A stretch of DNA of 9,866 nt from CAG-177 sp964587915 (GTDB lineage: Bacteria; Bacillota; Clostridia; Oscillospirales; Acutalibacteraceae). Below the pieces are notes generated by a model. It saw only the letters and a list, made by a program, of their open reading frames with translations, was not told the origin of the DNA and ran no database searches. The DNA lies in NCBI GenBank assembly GCA_964587915.1, contig CAZPMK010000048.1:1-9866 (forward strand), in the 5' to 3' direction. The translations under genes were made by a program, and so were the position numbers. This document shows positions 5,950 through 9,866 of this stretch, piece by piece (within the stretch, counting starts at the first letter, position 1; each line of letters begins with the position of its first letter).

Positions 5950-7929
5950 TTATTTGGCATTTTTATTTTTATAATCATCAATTGCCGCACACAGCGATTT
6001 TTCCGCTTTGTCCATATCAACGCCCTTGAGACTGCACGCCGCCATTGTTTGGTGACCGCCGCCTCCGAGTGCCTCCATGATAAGCTGAACATTCATATCA
6101 CCGAGACTTCGGGCTGAAATATTAACCGCTCCGTCAGCTTCAAACATCACGAATGATGCCTTTATTCCGTTAACGTTCAGCAGCTCGTCCGCCGCCTGTG
6201 CCGCTATTATTCTTATGTTATCCGAATCCGAATTGACCCTTGATATCGCACAGCCGTTATGAGCCTGTGCGGAGGAAACGGCAGTTGTTATTTGCTTCCC
6301 GGTATCCATGGAATTGGCAAAGAGCCGTTTTACCTTTACCAAATCCGCTCCCTTGCTTTTCAGGAACGCCGCCGCTTCAAAGGTTCGCACGCCTGCACGC
6401 AAGACAAAATATTTTGTATCGAGCATTATACCTGCAAGCAGAGCTTCGGCTATCACCTCGGGAATGTCAATATCGGGTGCAAGATATTCAAGCATATCCG
6501 CAACCATTTCGCTCGTTGACGATGCCGCGGGGTCGTGGTGGAATATTTCGGCACTTCCGTCATCGGGCTGTGTCAAACGGTGGTGGTCGATAATGACTCG
6601 CTTTTTCGCCGCCGTGTAAAGCTGCGGAAATTCAATGAAGCTCTTGATGTGGGTATCCGCCGCTATAAGCAGGCTCTTTTTGGTGAGAAGCTCGTTTGCT
6701 TCGGATTCGGTGACAAACAAATCCCCGAACCCCTCATTTTTGAGTCTTTCGATAAGCGGCATTGCAAGAGTTTCGTGCATATCGGTTACAATGTATGCGG
6801 GAACTTCCAAGCTCCTCGCCGCACAGGCAAGACCCGCCGCCGCACCTATGGCATCAAAATCCGTATGGGCATGACCGACGATTATAACATTTTCGCTGCC
6901 CCTTATAAGCTCCGCAAGGGTCGAGCCGATAATTCTGCTGCTGACACGGTTGAGCCGTTCTTTGGCTTCCTCCTTGCCGCCGATATAAACATAGCCGTTT
7001 TTTTCTTTTTCATTATATATGGCAATTTGGTCGCCGCCTCTGCTCAGAGCCATACGCAAAGCCTTTCTCGCCAGCTTTTCGCTTGCGGTAATATCGGCAC
7101 CCGAGGCAACGCCCATGGATAAAGTTACGTTTGCACGCTTTCCCTTATATTCAAAATCACGCACCCTGTCATGCACGGAAAATCTGTCCTCCGTCATGCG
7201 TTCAACGTTTCGGTGCTCGGTGATTATCATATATCGGTCGTCATTTATTCGGTTGACGGTGCTTGAATAGGAATCGCTCCACTCATCAAGCATCGCTTCA
7301 ATATTGCTTCTCAGCTCAGCTCTTTCGCTGTCACGAAAATCCGTTCTTGAATCGCCGAGATTATCCGTCTTAATAAGAATGACATACGGACGACTCATCA
7401 TATATTCCGTTTCGATTTCCTTGAAATGAGTGTTGTCAAGATAATGGAGCACGCAAAAATGCTCTCCGCCGCTCCTGTAGTCAACGGTGTATACCGAATA
7501 GTATTTTCCGCCGACGAACACACCCGTTTCGTCCTCGTTCATAATCGTATCAAGACCGATCGCATTCGTAAAAGCGTCAATGTGGGAGCTTTGAGTTATC
7601 TCCCCGCCCGCTATCTCGGAAATGAAGCGTTCGCTCGCCCATCTTATGTAGCCGTTCGAGTCGCACACGGCAACGGGAAACGGCAGAGAGGAAAGAACTC
7701 TCGAATCGGTATAATCGAGCTTTTTTGAGGTTTTAACAAGAAATTTTCTGTATCTTTTTTTGGCGGAAAAGACCCTGACGAACGCAATTACGGCAACGGC
7801 AAGCACGGCTATACATTCCGCAATAGCCAGCTTGGGCTCTGCAAAAACGGTAGCCGCAATGAACGCCGCCGCACACACCGCCGTCAAGCCGATGAGTACG
7901 CCGTCATACCAAAAACCTCTGAATTTCAT
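5950..7929 (-). CDS. gdpP: GdpP-type cyclic di-AMP phosphodiesterase (membrane DHH-DHHA1 protein)
   Basis: GdpP hydrolyses the second messenger c-di-AMP to pApA, which affects potassium and osmotic balance, wall stress tolerance and beta-lactam susceptibility. The 659 residues follow the GdpP layout. Two membrane helices lie at about 10-30 and 34-54, and a PAS-like sensor at about 78-170 (SLPFPVAVCDSNGYIRW). A degenerate GGDEF domain at about 180-310 reads DDRYMIITEH in place of GGDEF. A DHH domain starts near 345 and a DHHA1 domain ends the protein. Metal-binding residues are visible: H353, D357 and D359 (GHAHTDFDAIG), D425 (ADTH), D448-H449-H450 and D504 (GIMLDTK). The substrate-binding GGGGHQ is at 622-627. 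The set is complete, so activity is expected. The ATG at 7929 directly follows the rnjA stop, and its GGAGG lies inside the last rnjA codons. The PAS domain could bind haem, as in characterised relatives, but this is not shown here. Confidence 0.95.
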   Translation of the reverse strand: MKFRGFWYDGVLIGLTAVCAAAFIAATVFAEPKLAIAECIAVLAVAVIAFVRVFSAKKRYRKFLVKTSKKLDYTDSRVLSSLPFPVAVCDSNGYIRWASERFISEIAGGEITQSSHIDAFTNAIGLDTIMNEDETGVFVGGKYYSVYTVDYRSGGEHFCVLHYLDNTHFKEIETEYMMSRPYVILIKTDNLGDSRTDFRDSERAELRSNIEAMLDEWSDSYSSTVNRINDDRYMIITEHRNVERMTEDRFSVHDRVRDFEYKGKRANVTLSMGVASGADITASEKLARKALRMALSRGGDQIAIYNEKEKNGYVYIGGKEEAKERLNRVSSRIIGSTLAELIRGSENVIIVGHAHTDFDAIGAAAGLACAARSLEVPAYIVTDMHETLAMPLIERLKNEGFGDLFVTESEANELLTKKSLLIAADTHIKSFIEFPQLYTAAKKRVIIDHHRLTQPDDGSAEIFHHDPAASSTSEMVADMLEYLAPDIDIPEVIAEALLAGIMLDTKYFVLRAGVRTFEAAAFLKSKGADLVKVKRLFANSMDTGKQITTAVSSAQAHNGCAISRVNSDSDNIRIIAAQAADELLNVNGIKASFVMFEADGAVNISARSLGDMNVQLIMEALGGGGHQTMAACSLKGVDMDKAEKSLCAAIDDYKNKNAK

Positions 7930-9762
7930 TTATACCTCCATAATTATCGGAAGAACCATCGGGCTTCTCTTTGTCTGCTCATATACGAAATGCGAAACGG
8001 CATCCCTCAATTTACCCTTGATTGCCGCCATATCATTTATATTGGAATAATAGCAATTTTCAAGGGATTTTTCGGCTACCTTTCTTGCTTTTTCGATAAG
8101 TTCTTCCGCTTCCTTAACATATACAAAGCCTCTTGAAATCACCTCGGGTCCCGCTATGAGCTGACCCGTCTCGTAATCGAGTGATGCGGTAACGACTATT
8201 ATGCCGTCCTGACCGAGATGCTTTCTGTCTCTGAGAACGACGCTTCCGACATCGCCGACGCCGTATCCGTCAACAAAAACTCTGCCTGCGGGCACGGGAT
8301 TTCCGGCTTTTATTTCGGTATTCGTAATTTCTGCGGTATAACCGTTATCGGCAATGAAGATATTTTCCTTTTCAATGCCCATTGTCTCGGCAAGCATTGC
8401 GTGCTTGTGAAGATGCTTTTGCTCACCGTGTACGGGTATAAAATACTTCGGCTTAACAAGGCCCATCATCAGCTTCAGCTCCTCCTGACAGGCGTGACCC
8501 GAAACATGAACATCGTACATTTTTTCGTATATTACCTGTGCTCCGAGCTTCATAAGCTCATTGACGACATTGCCTACGGTCTTTTCGTTGCCGGGGATGG
8601 GAGTTGCGGATATTATGACATAATCATTGGGGCAGATTTCAACCTTACGGTGATCGGAAAAAGCCATTCTCGACAATGCCGACATAGGCTCTCCCTGACT
8701 GCCCGTCGTTATTATGACGAGCTTTTCTGCGGGGTATCTGTTTATGAGATCTCCGCTTATAAGCACGTTATCGGGGATATTCAAATAGCCGAGCTGTGCA
8801 CTGATATTTACAACGTTTTCAAGGCTTCTGCCCATTATCGCAACCTTTCGGTCAAGGGAGCTTGCAACGTTGATTATCTGCTGTACGCGGTGAATGTTCG
8901 ATGCAAAGGTCGCAACGATTATGCGGCTTCTGCCTGCCTTTCTGAAAAGAACCTCAAAGGATTCTCCTACCTTGCGTTCGCTCTCGGTATATCCCGGTCT
9001 TTCGGCGTTGGTCGAATCGGAAAGCAGGCATAAAACTCCTTCGTCACCGAGCTGTGCGAACCTTGAAAGATCTATCATACCGCCGTCTATCGGGGTACTG
9101 TCTATTTTGAAGTCGCCCGTTTGAATAACCGTTCCGCAGTCGCATTTTATTGCAAGAGCTATGGCATCGGGAATGGAGTGATTTACGTGAATCATCTCAA
9201 CGGTAAAAGCACCGAGCTTTATTATGTCTCCGGGCGATACCTCATGGAGCTTTGCACTGCCGAGAAGCCCGTGCTCCTTGAGCTTGCCCTGAATAAGTCC
9301 TATGGTGAGCTTTGTTCCGTATACGGGAATATTCACCGTCTTTAGCAGATAAGCCAATGCTCCTATGTGGTCCTCGTGACCGTGAGTTATGACGATTCCT
9401 TTGATTTTCTCCGCGTTGCGTTCAACATATGTGAAATCGGGAATTACAAGGTCAACACCCGGCATTTCGGGATCGGGGAATGCAAGACCGCAATCGACAA
9501 GGAACATATCCTCCTTGTACTCATAAAGGGTCATGTTTTTGCCGACCTCGTTAAGACCGCCGAGAAATGAAATTTTAATCGGCAGCTCTCTTTCCGTCCT
9601 GCTGCGTTTCTTCGCCGACCCGTTTCTCGGCTTTGAACGTCCGGCGGTCTGCTGTGTGCCCTGTGTCGGCCTACGGTTTTTCGGTGCCGCCTTTTGCTGT
9701 GTTTTCTGTGTCTTTTGACTGTTCTGCGTTTTTCCTTTCGCAGATGTATTCTTTTTTTGCAT
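7930..9762 (-). CDS. rnj: Ribonuclease J (metallo-beta-lactamase/beta-CASP family)
   Basis: RNase J is the main 5'-3' exoribonuclease and endonuclease of many Gram-positives, acting in mRNA turnover and rRNA maturation. The 610 residues contain the zinc motif HGHEDH (127-132), further ligands at about H195 and D217 (TGDFKID), the beta-CASP insert with S348-355-type loop region ending in TTGSQGEPMSA (352-362), SGHA (421-424) and PVHGE (443-447). A C-terminal domain runs from about 495 to 610. Residues 1-58 are a basic, low-complexity tail rich in K, Q, T and R that precedes the conserved core starting LPIKISFLGGLNEVG (60-74); family members such as Bacillus J1 are about 555 residues. The ATG at 9762 is the only methionine before M77, with GGAG at 9771-9768, 5 bases away. 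It is the first gene of the cluster, and its stop abuts the gdpP start. It could be J1 or J2, as the single copy seen here cannot decide. Confidence 0.96.
   Translation of the reverse strand: MQKKNTSAKGKTQNSQKTQKTQQKAAPKNRRPTQGTQQTAGRSKPRNGSAKKRSRTERELPIKISFLGGLNEVGKNMTLYEYKEDMFLVDCGLAFPDPEMPGVDLVIPDFTYVERNAEKIKGIVITHGHEDHIGALAYLLKTVNIPVYGTKLTIGLIQGKLKEHGLLGSAKLHEVSPGDIIKLGAFTVEMIHVNHSIPDAIALAIKCDCGTVIQTGDFKIDSTPIDGGMIDLSRFAQLGDEGVLCLLSDSTNAERPGYTESERKVGESFEVLFRKAGRSRIIVATFASNIHRVQQIINVASSLDRKVAIMGRSLENVVNISAQLGYLNIPDNVLISGDLINRYPAEKLVIITTGSQGEPMSALSRMAFSDHRKVEICPNDYVIISATPIPGNEKTVGNVVNELMKLGAQVIYEKMYDVHVSGHACQEELKLMMGLVKPKYFIPVHGEQKHLHKHAMLAETMGIEKENIFIADNGYTAEITNTEIKAGNPVPAGRVFVDGYGVGDVGSVVLRDRKHLGQDGIIVVTASLDYETGQLIAGPEVISRGFVYVKEAEELIEKARKVAEKSLENCYYSNINDMAAIKGKLRDAVSHFVYEQTKRSPMVLPIIMEV
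7935..7939 (-). promoter_or_regulatory. gdpP ribosome binding site inside the rnjA coding end
   Basis: The minus strand reads GGAGG, 5 bases before the gdpP ATG. It is encoded by the glutamate codon and the next base of the rnjA C-terminus (M-E-V-stop). Because the stop TAA and the ATG are adjacent, ribosomes finishing rnjA sit on the gdpP start. This arrangement favours coupled translation. Confidence 0.8.
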
Positions 9763-9866
9763 GAGTTCTCCTGTTCTTTATAAAATTTAGCATAATTATT
9801 TATGTTCTGCACACGCAAGCCCTGCGAGTGCCGTTATCCGTACTCGTATCCCACATTATATAATAC
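9763..9866 (-). promoter_or_regulatory. rnjA leader with candidate promoters
   Basis: This is the non-coding leader of the cluster. On the minus strand a perfect TATAAT lies at 9860-9855; its -35 box would fall beyond the window edge, so it cannot be confirmed. A second, weaker candidate pairs TTGCGT (9818-9813) with TATGCT (9794-9789) at 18-base spacing, which would give a leader of about 20 bases ending in the AGGAG ribosome binding site. The upstream candidate would give a leader of about 85 bases that includes the hairpin at 9809-9831. Which one is used cannot be read from sequence. Confidence 0.4.
9809..9831. other. Hairpin in the rnjA leader
   Basis: On the + strand GCACACGCA (9809-9817) pairs with TGCGAGTGC (9823-9831) around a 5-base loop, with one A-A mismatch in nine positions. 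On the minus strand it would form in the rnjA mRNA leader if transcription begins at the upstream TATAAT. It overlaps the -35 box of the weaker downstream promoter candidate. No T-run follows it on the minus strand, so it is not an obvious attenuator. Confidence 0.4.

Noticed and set aside
6535..7122. + strand open frame (195 codons) antisense to gdpP
   Set aside because: It overlaps the DHH catalytic coding region and has no ribosome binding site or domain; shadow frame.
6990..7390. Active diguanylate cyclase (GGDEF) in gdpP
   Set aside because: The signature position reads DDRYMIITEH, matching the degenerate GGDEF of GdpP proteins rather than a c-di-GMP synthase active site.
8218..9033. 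Long + strand open frame (271 codons) antisense to rnjA
   Set aside because: It is fully contained in the conserved RNase J coding region and its translation is low in recognisable structure; treated as a shadow frame.

Overview
The window is a block of conserved housekeeping genes. It most resembles a low-to-moderate G+C Gram-positive genome of class Clostridia, probably order Oscillospirales. The basis for this is RNase J, a membrane-bound GdpP-type phosphodiesterase and the order gdpP-rplI-dnaB followed by tilS-hpt-ftsH. The class is fairly secure; the order-level placement is a judgement from memory, not a search.

Layout, left to right: the window opens inside a tRNA-Leu(UAA) gene on the + strand (1-62, 5' part missing, CCA encoded). 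A non-coding gap follows (63-261). It holds a short inverted-repeat element with AATGAAC-type tandem arms (98-195) and an intrinsic terminator oriented for + strand transcription (215-251). From 262 to 9762 seven genes lie head to tail on the minus strand. In transcription order they are rnjA (RNase J), gdpP (c-di-AMP phosphodiesterase), rplI (ribosomal protein bL9), dnaB (replicative helicase), tilS (tRNA-Ile lysidine synthetase), hpt (hypoxanthine phosphoribosyltransferase) and ftsH (membrane AAA+ zinc protease). The last 104 bases (9763-9866) are the rnjA leader, with candidate promoter elements and a hairpin.

Gene spacing is very tight: 0, 14, 19, -11 (overlap), 26 and 45 bases. Every gene has a recognisable Shine-Dalgarno sequence, and no terminator is visible between genes, so a single polycistronic transcript from rnjA to ftsH is the simplest reading. 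The products cover RNA decay, second-messenger turnover, the ribosome, replication, tRNA modification, purine salvage and membrane proteolysis. They look like a growth-related gene set rather than one pathway.

Two starts need correcting relative to the longest open frames. tilS should begin at 4103 and hpt at 2742, both decided by ribosome binding sites and family length. ftsH appears to use a TTG start at 2151. I found no mobile-element gene, CRISPR array, defence system, toxin-antitoxin pair or clearly new system. The points worth a second look are modest: the inverted-repeat element, the rnjA leader and basic N-terminal tail, the stop-start abutment of rnjA and gdpP, and small motif deviations in TilS.
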